Positions 23,972 to 34,975 of a stretch of DNA of 64,000 nt are shown here, piece after piece. Both the position numbers and the translations under genes were made by a program. Position 1 is the stretch's first letter. Every line of letters begins with the position of its first letter. This DNA is from Primulina eburnea (taxonomy: Eukaryota; Streptophyta; Magnoliopsida; Lamiales; Gesneriaceae), in contig NC_133118.1 of assembly GCF_022965805.1 (NCBI RefSeq), positions 6,169,057 through 6,233,056 of the forward strand, read 5' to 3'. Under the pieces are notes generated by a model. That model did not search any database and had not been told where the DNA came from. It saw nothing but the letters and a program-made list of their open reading frames with translations.

Positions 23972-24150
23972 GGCGCTCGAGCGGTAATAAACTACCGCTC
24001 GAGCGCGGCAGTTTCTGTCCGATTCCTTTCGGATTACACATTGGCGCTCGGGCGGTCAAAAACTACCGCCCGGGCGCCACTTCTTCTGTCCAAGATGTGT
24101 TCCTATTGGACTTTGGCGCTCGAGCGGTCATTTCTTACCGCTCGGGCGCC
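23972..24150. repeat. Three GC-rich hairpin units in ChrF LTR
   Basis: Three imperfect inverted repeats follow each other: GGCGCTCGAGCGGT...ACCGCTCGAGCGC, GGCGCTCGGGCGGT...ACCGCCCGGGCGCC and GGCGCTCGAGCGGT...ACCGCTCGGGCGCC. Loops are 7-9 bases. TTTCTGTCC or CTTCTGTCC follows each unit. The position (131-310 bp from the U3 end) is the same as that of the GCGCATATGCGC blocks of ChrC and ChrD. Confidence 0.95.
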
Positions 24151-25591
24151 AATGTTTCTGTCCAACAATTGCACCCTTCAAATATAATTTTTATTTCGTG
24201 TCCCGATTAATCCTTTCGTAATCATATCACATTATAATTCAATAATTCTAGATTACTAGGATTAAATTTCCGGGCATTACAATCAATCACATATCAGTGT
24301 TGAACAACCAGTTCTACATCTAAGCCCAGATCACCACACTAATCTCGATCTTTCATCCTCTTCTCGACCCTGATCATGTCCCACCTATTTTCATGCACAC
24401 ATACAAACACAACAAAAGTCGGATAACTCTGGTGAAAAATATATTTCCCAGTATAAACAATGTATACATGCATTTCATACAAGCATATATAAAAACATAA
24501 AACATGTGTCAAACGACATGTATCGTAATCCAGAATCTAGGAAAACATAAATCAATACAAAACATAAAATCAAACTCTTTCATTCTTAATCTTTGAGTCG
24601 ACTCTTATCTAGGGATCCCGGTTTGAATAAGAACGTAACAAGTCTCCCACCTACTCTTCCCTTCTAGATGGTGGTACGTTCTTATTCCCAAACTTTGGCA
24701 CACTATATTGAGTATCTACAATAAGAGTCGATCTTCTCCTAAGCGCATCCATATAAACCAAACGTCCAGTGACTTGGCACATCTGCCAAAGACTTTTTTA
24801 CGATATCTGTCTCCAAGTCCATGCTTTTCTATAACTCAATAGAAAAATCACATACATTCAAAGAGTTCAAATATATAACAATAACAAGTAAGTATGTGGT
24901 TTTGGGAAATTCAAGTTATATCTTACTCGATTTAACAAGTAAGTATGTGGCTCGTTCTTCTACCGATTTCGCAATTGAATTCTCGAGTTCGAAACCTTCA
25001 ATACCAAATCTGGAATGACATGTTGCGATAGACACTATCAAAATATAACTCAAGCAAGAAATCTCAATCTAAGTACGTTTCGACGGCATAACGACACAAT
25101 TTCGAGATCCCGGTAATGCAAACAACAAGAGGCCAATCTCAACAACTCATAATCATCAACAAATATAAGCCACAACTCTAAGTTCTGCACAAACCCATTC
25201 AACTATAGGCTGAAAATTAATAACAATAGCATACATGGTCCGTTCTTCTATCCGGTTTCGATTATACGATTACCAATATCTGAAGAATACATAATATCAA
25301 TCAAACTATGATTTTTCCAACGTAAAACTTTCGAACTATGCAGGAAAGTAATAAAACTTACATCCCTTTGAGGCTCCTGACGAGAGAAGCACAGAACTAA
25401 ACTCGGATTGAAAATCGGATGGCCGGATCTTGCACAATCACAATTCTAGGATATAAGAAAGCTTAAGAATTTCTACGCATGGAGGATCTCGGTTCTTGCT
25501 GTTTCAATTTCTGAAGTGGATGGAAGGTATTTACATGTTCAATAGCATGGTAAGACACGTGTCTCTTCTTTATTTTTTTTATACAGAACTT

Positions 25592-25788
25592 CTCGCACAT
25601 ATGCATGTCCCATGATCGCGCATATGCGCGAGACCTACTGTCTCGTCGCTTAACAAAATTCACTTGCTCGCGCATATGCGCACCTCTTCTCGCGCATATG
25701 CACGAGGTCTTCTGTCTCGGCGTTTGGCTGCTTGCGCATATGCGCGCCTCTTCTCCGCGCATATGCGCGAGGTCTTTTGGCCTCACAC
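25592..25788. repeat. GC-rich palindromic motif block, ChrD 3' LTR
   Basis: Repeated GCGCATATGCGCGAG-type motifs are joined by linkers such as ACCTACTGTCTCGTCGC and GTCTTCTGTCTCGGCG. It aligns with 40671-40846 in the 5' LTR, which has lost one motif pair. Open frames through it are artefacts of the repeat. Confidence 0.9.
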
Positions 25789-25993
25789 ATTTTCCATGCT
25801 TTCTCATGTCTCCCTCGGGGCTTGCCCTTTCATAATCACATCAATTTGTCAATTAAATAATTTCGGATTACAATGATAAAATCTCAGGCCTTACAATTCT
25901 CCCCCTCTAAGACAAGATTTCGTCATCGAAATCATAGGCAATCAAATCATATAAAATAAGAATGTATAACAGAAGCTGAATAAGAAACTCACA

Positions 25994-28356
25994 TCATTGA
26001 AACAATTCTGGAAATTTCTGTCTCATGTCTGATTCAGTCTCCCAGGTAGCTTCTTCAATACCATGACGACTCCACTGAACTTTCACAAGAGAAATAGTCT
26101 TCGTTCTGAGCTTCTTTTATTTACGATCGAGAATCTGAAGTGGCTTTTCAAAATAACTCAGAGTTTCATCGAGTTCGGCTTCATCAGGCTTAAGAACATG
26201 AGAAGCATCAGGAAGATATTTTCGCAGCATAGATACATGAAAGACGTCATGTATTCCAGATAGAGACGGAGGAATAGCGAGTCGATAGGCAAGATCACCT
26301 ATCTTCTCAAGAATTTCATACGGACCGATATAACGTGGAGATAACTTCCCTCTCTTTCCAAATTTCACAACGCCTCTGAAAGGAGAAATCTTCAGAAATA
26401 CTCTATCTCCAACCTCAAATTCTAAAGGTCGACGTCAAATATTTGCATATTTGGCATGTCTATCCTGAGCTGTCTTCATTCTCTGTTGAATCAGTTTTAC
26501 TTTTTCAGTAATGTCTCGAATCATGTCAGGTCCAATTTCAGGTACCTCGGAGATATCATCCCAGTAAAGAGGAGATATGCACTTCTTGTCGTATAAAGCT
26601 TCAAACGGAGCTGTCTGGATAGTCCTTTCTGATTGTCCTTCAGTCTAAGGATGATATGCTATACTCAGATGTAATTTCGTACCTAGAGCTTGTTGCAAAC
26701 TGTGCCATAAGCATGAAGTAAATCGTGGATCACGATCTGATACGATGGACTTTGGAACTCCATGAAATCTAACCACTTATCTGACATAAATCACAACCAT
26801 CTGGTCATGTCTGTACGTCATTTGGTATGGAATGAAACACACTGATTTGGTCAATCTGTCAATAACGACCCAAATCGCATCACAACCTCGGGAGGATCAT
26901 GGTAGTTTCGTAACAAAATCCATGAAAATATTATCTCATTTCCATTCTGGAATCGTTAAGCTCTGCAGTAGACCTCCTGGTTTAATCCTTTCTGCTTTTA
27001 CCTGTTGGCAATTCAAACATCTGGACACAAAAGAATCAATATCCGATTTCATCTGTTTCCACCAAAACTGTTTCTTCTGGTCATTGTACATCTTTCTGCC
27101 ACCAGGATGAATACTAAAACGACTACCGTGTACTTCTGTCAAGATCTGTTGTCTCAAGTCTGAAACATCTGGCAGAACAAGACGATTATTCACATATAAC
27201 ACATTATCACGAACCTGATATTTTGATTGATGTCCTGATCTGACCATCACAATCGAATTCTGAATATTCTGATAAAACTTTATGTGTTTCTTTAATTTCA
27301 AAATCAGCTCTTGTTGAACTTGAATAGTACAACATCTCAGAGGCTTACAATCTGTCTCAAATATTAATCCAGAAAGATAGCAATCTTCAATCAAATTCGA
27401 AACATCAATCGTCGATAGGGATAAAGAACATACTTTGCGACTGAGTGCATCAGCTGCTGCATTTGATTTCCCCGGATAATATTTGATTTCACCATCAAAA
27501 TCTTTCAGCAAATCAAGCCATCTGCGTTGCCTCATATTCAGTTCTGACTGTGAAAACAGATATTTCAATCTCTTGTGATCAGAATAAATCTCAAACTTTT
27601 CACCATATAGATAGTGTCGCCAAATCTTCAAAGCAAATACGATGACAGCCAATTCAAATCATGAATCGGGTAGCGAGTCTCATGTGGTTTTAATTGTCTC
27701 GAAGCATAAGCAATAACATGTCCTCGCTACATCAGAACACAACCTAATCCCCTGCGAGAAGCATCACAATAGACAACAAAATTACCAGTACCTGGCGGGA
27801 TAGTCAACACTGGAGCACTGGTTAATCTCTTTTTCAACTCCAGAAAACTTGATTCACACACCTCTGACCAAACAAAAGGGGCATTCTTTTGGGTTAGCTG
27901 AGTAATCGGCTTATCAATACTAGAAAAATCTTTGATTAATCGACGATAATAGTCCGCTAAACCCATAAAACTGCGTATCTCTGGCACTGATGTCGATCTA
28001 GGCCAATTGATCGCAGCCTCAAATTTGCTAGGATCAACAGAAATACCATCTCCAGATAAAATGTGCCCCAGAAATACAACTTGTTTCAGCCAAAACTCAC
28101 ATTTCGATAGCTTTTCATACAGTTTCTCAGTTCTCAGAATCTTCAATACAATTCTTAGATGCTCAGCATGATCAATCATATTTTTTAAATAAATCAGAAT
28201 ATCATCAATAAAGATAATCACAAAGTCCTCAAGATATTTATGAAATATACGATTCATCAAACCCATAAATACAGCTGGAGCATTTGTTAAACCAAACGGC
28301 ATGACTATAACTCATAATGGTCATACCTGGTTCTGAAAGCTGTCTTCGATATATCA
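25994..28356 (-). pseudogene. ChrD pol, C-terminal part (RT, RNase H, integrase, chromodomain; broken)
   Basis: Reading from high to low coordinates, reverse transcriptase at 27960-28356 carries [11 protein letters not shown]. RNase H at 27450-27800 has [32 protein letters not shown] and AAADALSRK. The integrase zinc finger at about 26990-27140 has [15 protein letters not shown]. The integrase core is at 26600-26900, and the GPY region [15 protein letters not shown] at about 26310-26360. The chromodomain lies before the stop at 25994. A deletion of roughly 0.1 kb near 26603 joins the EALYDKK region directly to the SERTIQT region and removes most of the segment between the catalytic Glu and the GPY domain. 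Stops and frameshifts are also present near 26940, 27655, 27730 and 28305. The upstream half of the same gene continues beyond ChrE at 36744. Confidence 0.9.
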
Positions 28357-28361
28357 GAATC

Positions 28362-30125
28362 TGCAACGCCCAAGATTTTAGTTTAATACTTTTGAGTTTA
28401 CTATTTATTATGAATAAAGGAATGGAAGAACAGACACGGAGAAGCGACGTTGCAATTTGAGTTTAGTTACAAAGTATAGTGTTGGAGTAGAAATACCATT
28501 GCACCTGCACCATAAAAGCTACCGCACCCGTGGTGTTGGGACAGTGAGGGCAGCGCACCCGCGGTAAAAGAGCCAGCGCACCCGCGGTCTTTCTTCTGAA
28601 ATTTTGGAAGTGTATCAGTACGCTCAGCGCACCCGCGGTGCAGAGTGAGCGCACCTGCGGTGTGACGTGCAGAATATAGAATAAACCATGTGTCCTTGAC
28701 ATGCATACTTAATGTGTCATCCTTCATTCTCAGCAGCAAGAACCGAGACTAAGTTCAGAGAATTCCTCCAAAACTTCATTCCATCTTAGACTTGTGATTG
28801 TGAAGAATCCAACCGCCCGATTTTTTATCCGAGTTTAGATTCTTGCTTCTCTCATCACCGGCTACAAAAGGATGTAAGTTTATTTCGTTTCAGCATGTTT
28901 CGAACTTGATGTATGGGAGGAAGTATGATTTGAACTCTAAAATATGTTCTTGAGATTACGAGATACGTATATTCGAAACCGGATCGAAGAAATGTTACCA
29001 TATGCGATTATTACGATTTTCCAGCATATATGTGTATGAGATTATGCAGATTTCAGCATAGTAGATGTGTTATGATAAGGATTATGAGTTATTGTATTGG
29101 TTGTTGATGTTTGAGATGACCGGTATCGCGAGATTACGCCGTTATGCCGTCGAAGTGTACCGAGATTGAATATTGATACGTATATGTATTGGTTTGAGTT
29201 GAATGTTGATCTTGTATCTATTCAATATGTCATTTCAGATTGATCTCGACAAGCTTCGACATCGAGACCTCGACATTGCCAAAGACTGAACCACGAAAGG
29301 TATAATTCAATGTTTGATCCGGGAAGAATAACTCGAATCAGATTCGGTTTGAGTTTCCCAAAACCACATACTTGTTATGTTTGTACTCTATATTGATTTA
29401 TATACTTGTACTGAGATAGGAGAGTCATTGGCTTATATGCCAAGTTTCTAGACGTTCGGTGGTATCGAGGCATAGGAGTAGATCGACTCCGATTGTAGAT
29501 ATTCGATACAGACAGGGCCGAAGTCTAGGAATAAGACGTACCGCCACCCCGATTGGGAGAGTAGGTGGGAGACTTGTTACGTCTTATTCACACCAGGATC
29601 CCTAGACTTAGATACGTGTCGAGTAAAATATATGAGTTTGAATTAAGTTGCTTGCCATATATTGATTACGTTTAATAGACTATGGGACGTATTGCTATTG
29701 ACTATGTTCATGGTAGTATGTTCCTGATTTATATCGCATGATATGCATGTATACATGTTTTATACTGGGATTTGTTCTCACCGGAGTATCCGGTTGTTGC
29801 AGTGTGTGTATGTGTGCATGACAACATGTGGGACAGGATCAGGTTCGAGACAAAGATGAGAGATCGAGATAGCGTGGTGATTTCGGGCGTAGAAGACAAC
29901 TAGATGTTCTACATTTGATATGTACTTTGTTAATAACACTAATTTGTATAAGTATGTATTTAAACAAGACATGTACCTAATTTGTTGAAAATAAAATAGA
30001 GGTATCATTTGTGTATGATTTATATACAATTCTTCTTGATAATAAAAGCAAAATTTTGACCCACATTTTCTAGCAAAAATCCAATTAATCCCAAATACAA
30101 TTGAGTTAGAGCCCGGGTCCTCACA
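28362..30125 (+). repeat. ChrE 5' LTR (1764 bp)
   Basis: It starts TGCAACGCCC (3' copy TGTAACGCCC) and ends CCGGGTCCTCACA. The GC block is at 28501-28662 and AAGAACCGAGA at 28738-28748. In the first roughly 320 bp I count 19 differences from the 3' LTR, most of them inside or beside the GC block. Confidence 0.95.
28501..28662. repeat. GC-rich motif block, ChrE 5' LTR
   Basis: Six or seven variants of GCGCACCCGCGGT lie in one orientation, separated by AT-richer linkers. They include CTACCGCACCCGTGGT, AGCGCACCCGCGGT (several times) and GCGCACCTGCGGT. The same block in the 3' LTR is at 35113-35276. The motif equals the complement of the one in the unrelated Tga LTR (54787-54950). Confidence 0.9.
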
Positions 30126-30130
30126 ACAGA

Positions 30131-30385
30131 TGGTATCAGAGCGATAGATCCTTTAGACTGAGATATAATAGAATGGGCGGGGGTAGATTGAATTCTCTTC
30201 TTTGCTTTTATTGTGCTAGCATGATTTATTGCTTTCACTATTACATGTTGTCTTGTTATCTGAGTTGATTACAGCATGTATTTGCAAAGACTGAATCAGA
30301 ACCGATTCTGGATCAGAGGTATATGATCAGAGGAGGACTGAGACAGATTGTATAGATTGTGTACTAATCCGTTTGATAATCAGAT
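30131..30385 (+). promoter_or_regulatory. ChrE primer-binding site and leader
   Basis: TGGTATCAGAGC (30131-30142) is a perfect match to the common plant initiator tRNA-Met primer site, five bases after the LTR end. An untranslated leader of about 240 bp follows before the gag ATG at 30386. Confidence 0.9.
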
Positions 30386-33300
30386 ATGCCTACTCGAAGA
30401 GTACCGCAACCAGTAGCAGGTCGAGCACCAGAACAGGGCAGTACTTCCAATGATCCGATGGATGTGACCGCTACACCGATGGAGACCTTGCTGAAAAGGT
30501 TTCAGTCGTTTCTATCACCGACACTGAAGGGCACAGAAAATTCAATGGATTGTGAAAGTTGGCTCGATGACATCGAGATGTTATTTGAATATCTTGATTA
30601 TACCGACGAGCGAAGAGTTAAACTTATTGGGCATCAACTGCAAGAAGTTGCAAAGAACTGGTGGCTTACCACGAAGAGAACATTGGAGCATCGTGGCACA
30701 GAAATCACTTGGAAAGTTTTTAAAGCAGAGTTCTATCAGAGATTCTTTCCCGTGTCCTACCGAAAAGACAAAGGTGCTGAATTTTCCAATTTGAGACAGG
30801 GACAGCTGAACATCGAGGAATATGTGGCAAAGTTTTCGACATTGCTCTGATTTGCTCCTCATGTCGCAGAGAATGACGAGGCCGTTGCGGATCAGTTTAT
30901 CAATGGCTTGAATCCGGAAATCTTTACTTTCGTGAATACCGGTAGACCGAACAACTTTTCAGATGCCTTGAACAGTGCCAAAGGGGCAGAAGCTGGATTT
31001 TTTAAGCAACGAGGCACTTCCTATGTCGCTCCGACTCCGAGACCGTCACAAACCTCAAGTCAACCACCTCCCAGATTCAAAAGTGGTCGAGGCAAACAAT
31101 TCAAGAGATCAGGGAGCAGTTCGTCGAGCTCCAGTGGATCACGACAGAGAGGTCCGGGCCAGAGTATAGAGTATACAGGTGTGTATTGCAGTTCTTGTGG
31201 ATGCAGACATGCCATCGAACAGTGTTAGGGTGTGATGGGTCGCTGCAACATCTGCAGACAGCAGGGCCATTTTGCTGGAGTATGTCCACAAAAAGGGGTA
31301 CAGCAAGCTCAGAGTGTAGGAGCATCTGGTTCAGTAACTCAGCCTGAGAGGCAAGCTTCATCTGTTCATTCCTTTCAACCAACTCCTACACAGACCCAGC
31401 CCCGAGCCAGAGGTAGCCAGACAGTGAGCCAACCTCTCAGACAGCAGGCCCGAGTATTTGCACTGACAGAAGGACAGGCCCAAGATGTGCCAGATGATAT
31501 GATAGCAGGTAACTGTTTTCTTTGCGGTTATCCTGCTTATATATTGATAGATACCGGTGCATCTCATACTTTTATATCTGAGCGATTTACATTGATACAT
31601 GCATTGCCTGTTGAGTCATTATCTGCTGTAGTGTCTGTTTATGCACAGTTGGGAAGTAGTCTTATATCTGTGACTTTGGTTAGACATTGTATATTACAGT
31701 TCGAGGGTCATGAGATTGACTTAGATTTCATTGTACTTGGATTGGATGATATTGACTGTATTGTTGGGATCGATATGTTAACCAAGTACAGAGCCACTGT
31801 AGATTGTTTCCAGAAGATTGTCAGGTCCAAACCAGATATGGCTGACGAGTGGAAATTCAACGGTAAGAGTTCCAGATCTCGGATTCCCTTGGTATCTGTG
31901 TTGATGATGACGAGATTGTTACAGAAAGGAGCAGAGGGGTTCCTTGTGTATTCAGTAGATCTACTGAAATCGAGCCCAGCATTGGCAGATCTGCCAGTGG
32001 TATGCAAATTTGCTGATGTATTCCCAGATGAGATTCCAGGATTACCTCCAGCCCGAGAGGTAGATTTCAGTATTGATCTCCTACCAAGTAGTGTTCCTAT
32101 ATCGCGAGCTCCCTATAAAATGGCACCTATTGAATTGAAATAACAGATCGAAGATTTATTGGCCAAAGGTTACAACAGACCGAGCGTGTCTCCTTGGGGT
32201 GCTCCGGTACTGTTTGTCCGGAAGAAGGATGGTTCGATGAGACTTTGCATCGATTATCGACAACTGAATAAAGCGACGGTAAAGAACAAATACCCATTGC
32301 CTTGTATCGACGATTTATTTGATCAGTTGCAGGGTTCGTCTGTCTATTCCAAGATTGATCTGAGATCTGGATATCACCAGCCGAGAGTCCGAGATGTTGA
32401 TATACCGAAGACAGCTTTCCGAACCAGATATGGACATTATGAATTTATTGTCATGCCTTTCGGTTTAACGAATACTCCAGCAGTGTTTATGGGACTGATG
32501 AACCGTGTCTTTCAGAAATATTTAGATGAGTTTGTTATTGTTTTTATTGATGACATTTTGGTATATTCCAAGAGTATGATTAAGCATGCCGAAAATTTAA
32601 TAACTTTGTTGCAGACGCTGAGAAATGAGAAACTATATGCTAAACTGTCAAAATGTGAGTTTTGGCTGAGACAGGTTGTCTTTTTGGGGCATATCATATC
32701 TGGAGACGTTATATCTGTTGACCCGAGCAAAGTCGAGGCAGTGATCAGTTGGCCTAGACCGACCTCGGTGCCAGAGATACGCAGTTTTATGAGTTTAGCA
32801 GGGTACTATCGACGATTTATTAAAGATTTCTCCAGTATCGCGAAGCCGATTACCCAGTTAACACAGAAAAATGCGCCATTTGTGTGGTCTGAAGCCTGTG
32901 AGTCTAGCTTCGTGGAGTTAAAGAGATGACTGACCAGTGCTCCTGTATTGACTATCCCTTCAGGTACTAGTGATTTCGTTGTATATTGTGATGCATCTCA
33001 CATAGGGCTAGGATGTGTTCTAATGCAGCGGGGGCATGTCATTGCTTATGCCTCGAGACAGTTGAAGCCACACGATACTCGTTACCCGATTCATGATCTT
33101 GAATTGGCGGCTATTGCATTTGCATTGAAGATATGACGAAACTATCTCTTCGGCGAAAAGTTTGAAATTTATTCTGATAATAAGAGCTTGAAGTATCTGT
33201 TTCTCAGTCAGAGTTGAATATGAGACAACAAAGATGGCTTGATCTGCTGAAAGACTTTGATTGCGAGATCAAGTATTATCCAGGAAAGTCAAATGCAGCA

Positions 33301-34896
33301 GCGGATGCCTTGAGTCGAAAGGTATGTGCTTTATCCTTATCGATGATAGGTGTTTCAAATTTGATTGAAGATTGTTGTTTGTCTAGATTAGCATCTGATA
33401 CAGATAGTAGACCATTGCGACTTGCTATGATTCAAATGGAACCAGATTTGATTGTTCGTATTAAAGAAGCACAGAAAAATTATCCTAATGTGCAGAAGTC
33501 GATTGAGATGGTCAGATCAGGACATCATTCAGAGTATCAGGTACATGATCATGTTTTGCATGTAAATAACCGTCTTGTAGTGCCAGATGTTTCAGATTTG
33601 AAACAACTGATATTGTCAGAAGAGCACTGTAGTCGGTTCAGTATCCATCCTAGTGGCAGAAAGATGTACAACGATCTCAAGACACAGTTTTGGTGGAAAA
33701 AGATGAAATCAGACATTGCAGAGTTTGTATCTAAGTGTTTGAATTGCCAACAGGTAAAAGCTGAGAGAAAGAAACCCGGAGGTTTACTTCAGAGCTTATC
33801 TTTTCCTGAATGAAAATGAGATCACATTTCCATGGATTTTGTTACGAAGTTACCACGATCATCCCGGGGCTGTGATGCGATTTGGGTTGTGATTGACAGA
33901 TTAACCAAATCAGCATGCTTTATTCCGTACAGAATGACGTACAGATATGATCAGATGGCAGAAATCTATGTCCGAGAGGTAGTTCGATTACATGGTGTGC
34001 CGAAGTCTATCGTATCATATCGTGATCCACGATTCACTTCACACTTTTGGCATAGTCTGCAGCATGCTTTAGGTACGACATTGCACCTGAGTACTGCATA
34101 TCATCCCCAGACAGACGGACAGTCATAGCGGACTATCCAGACACTAGAGGATATGCTGAGAGCTGTAGTGCTAGATTTTGGCACTAGTTGGCAAGATTCA
34201 CTACCTCTTTGTGAATTCTCGTACAACAACACCTATCAGACGAGTATCGAGATGGCACCGTTTGAAGCTTTATACGGAAAGAAGTGAAGATCTTCGCTGT
34301 ATTGGGATGACATCTCACAGGTACCAGAACTGGGGCCTGATATGATTCGTAAAATGACAGAGAAAGTGAAGATCATCCAGAAAAGAATTAAGACAACACA
34401 AGATAGACAAGCCAAGTATACGAACATCAGACGTACACCGTTAGTGTTTGAGCAGGGAGACAGAGTATTTTTGAAGATTTCTCCATTCAAAGGCGTTGTC
34501 AGATTTTGTAAACGTGAAAAGTTGTCTCCTAGATACATCGGTCCTTACGAGATTCTTGAGAAGATTGACGATCGTGCCTATCAACTCGACATTCCTCCTT
34601 CTTTATCTGGGATACATGATGTCTTCCATGTATCGATGCTGCGTAGATATATGCCTGATGCTTCTCATGTCATTCAACCTGAGGAAGACGAGCTTGACGA
34701 CACTTTAAGTTATATTGAACAGCCAACTCAGATTCTGGATCGGAAAGAAAAACAGCTCAGAACGAAGACTATTTCGCTAATGAAAGTCCAGTGGAGTCGT
34801 CATGGCACTGAAGAAGCAACTTGGGAGACAGAATCAGAGATGAGACAGAGATATCCAGAGTTATTTCCAAGACGTAAGCATTTATTCAGCTTTTGA
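30386..34896 (+). pseudogene. ChrE gag-pol polyprotein, single reading frame, broken
   Basis: One continuous frame of about 1500 codons encodes the whole polyprotein. Gag capsid is at 30520-30850 (ENSMDCESWLDDIEM, YQRFFPVSYRKDKGAEFSN). The zinc knuckle C-NI-C-RQQG-H-FAGV-C is near 31244-31285. The protease has LIDTGASHTFIS near 31540. Reverse transcriptase is at 32160-32760, with [24 protein letters not shown] and [11 protein letters not shown] (catalytic Asp pair at 32549-32554). RNase H is at 32960-33330 and the integrase zinc finger at 33600-33770. The integrase core is at 33870-34290 ([28 protein letters not shown]) and the chromodomain at 34690-34860. Damage consists of one single-base deletion near 33200 and about nine stops, at 30848, 31227, 32142, 32927, 33134, 33811, 33817, 34126 and 34285. 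Three of these are TGG to TGA. The catalytic residues survive, so the copy decayed after insertion. Confidence 0.95.
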
Positions 34897-34975
34897 TTAT
34901 ATTGCTTCTTTTTTACCTGCTTTCACTGATTGCTAGCGAGTTCGAGGACGAACTCATATCTAAGAGGGGGAGAAA

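Larger units (their letters stand above)
22357..24281 (-). mobile_element. ChrF: chromovirus solo LTR inside ChrD 3' LTR (1925 bp)
   Basis: In plus coordinates it starts TGTGGGGACCCGGACGC and ends CCGGGCATTACA, the reverse complement of a chromovirus LTR. Identical duplications ATCAA flank it at 22352-22356 and 24282-24286. The host text resumes exactly as in ChrD's other LTR (TTTATCAATCACATATCA). There is no internal region, so it is a solo LTR formed by recombination between two LTRs. Confidence 0.95.
22121..25895 (-). repeat. ChrD 3' LTR, split by ChrF
   Basis: LTR sequence at 22121-22356 plus 24287-25895 aligns with the 5' LTR 39081-40951. The distal end is eroded: TGTAGAAAAAAAAAGGC replaces TGTTTTGGAACCCGGACGC. 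It carries the GC-rich block at 25592-25788 and the AAGAACCGAGA element (complement at 25487-25497). It ends CTCAGGCCTTACA, next to the minus-strand purine tract TCTTAGAGGGGGAGAA. Confidence 0.85.

Noticed and set aside
28463..28739. 79- and 90-codon minus-strand frames rich in Gly-Ala-Cys repeats (and the equivalent at 35015-35353)
   Set aside because: They are read-through of the GC-rich motif block of the ChrE LTRs, antisense to the element.
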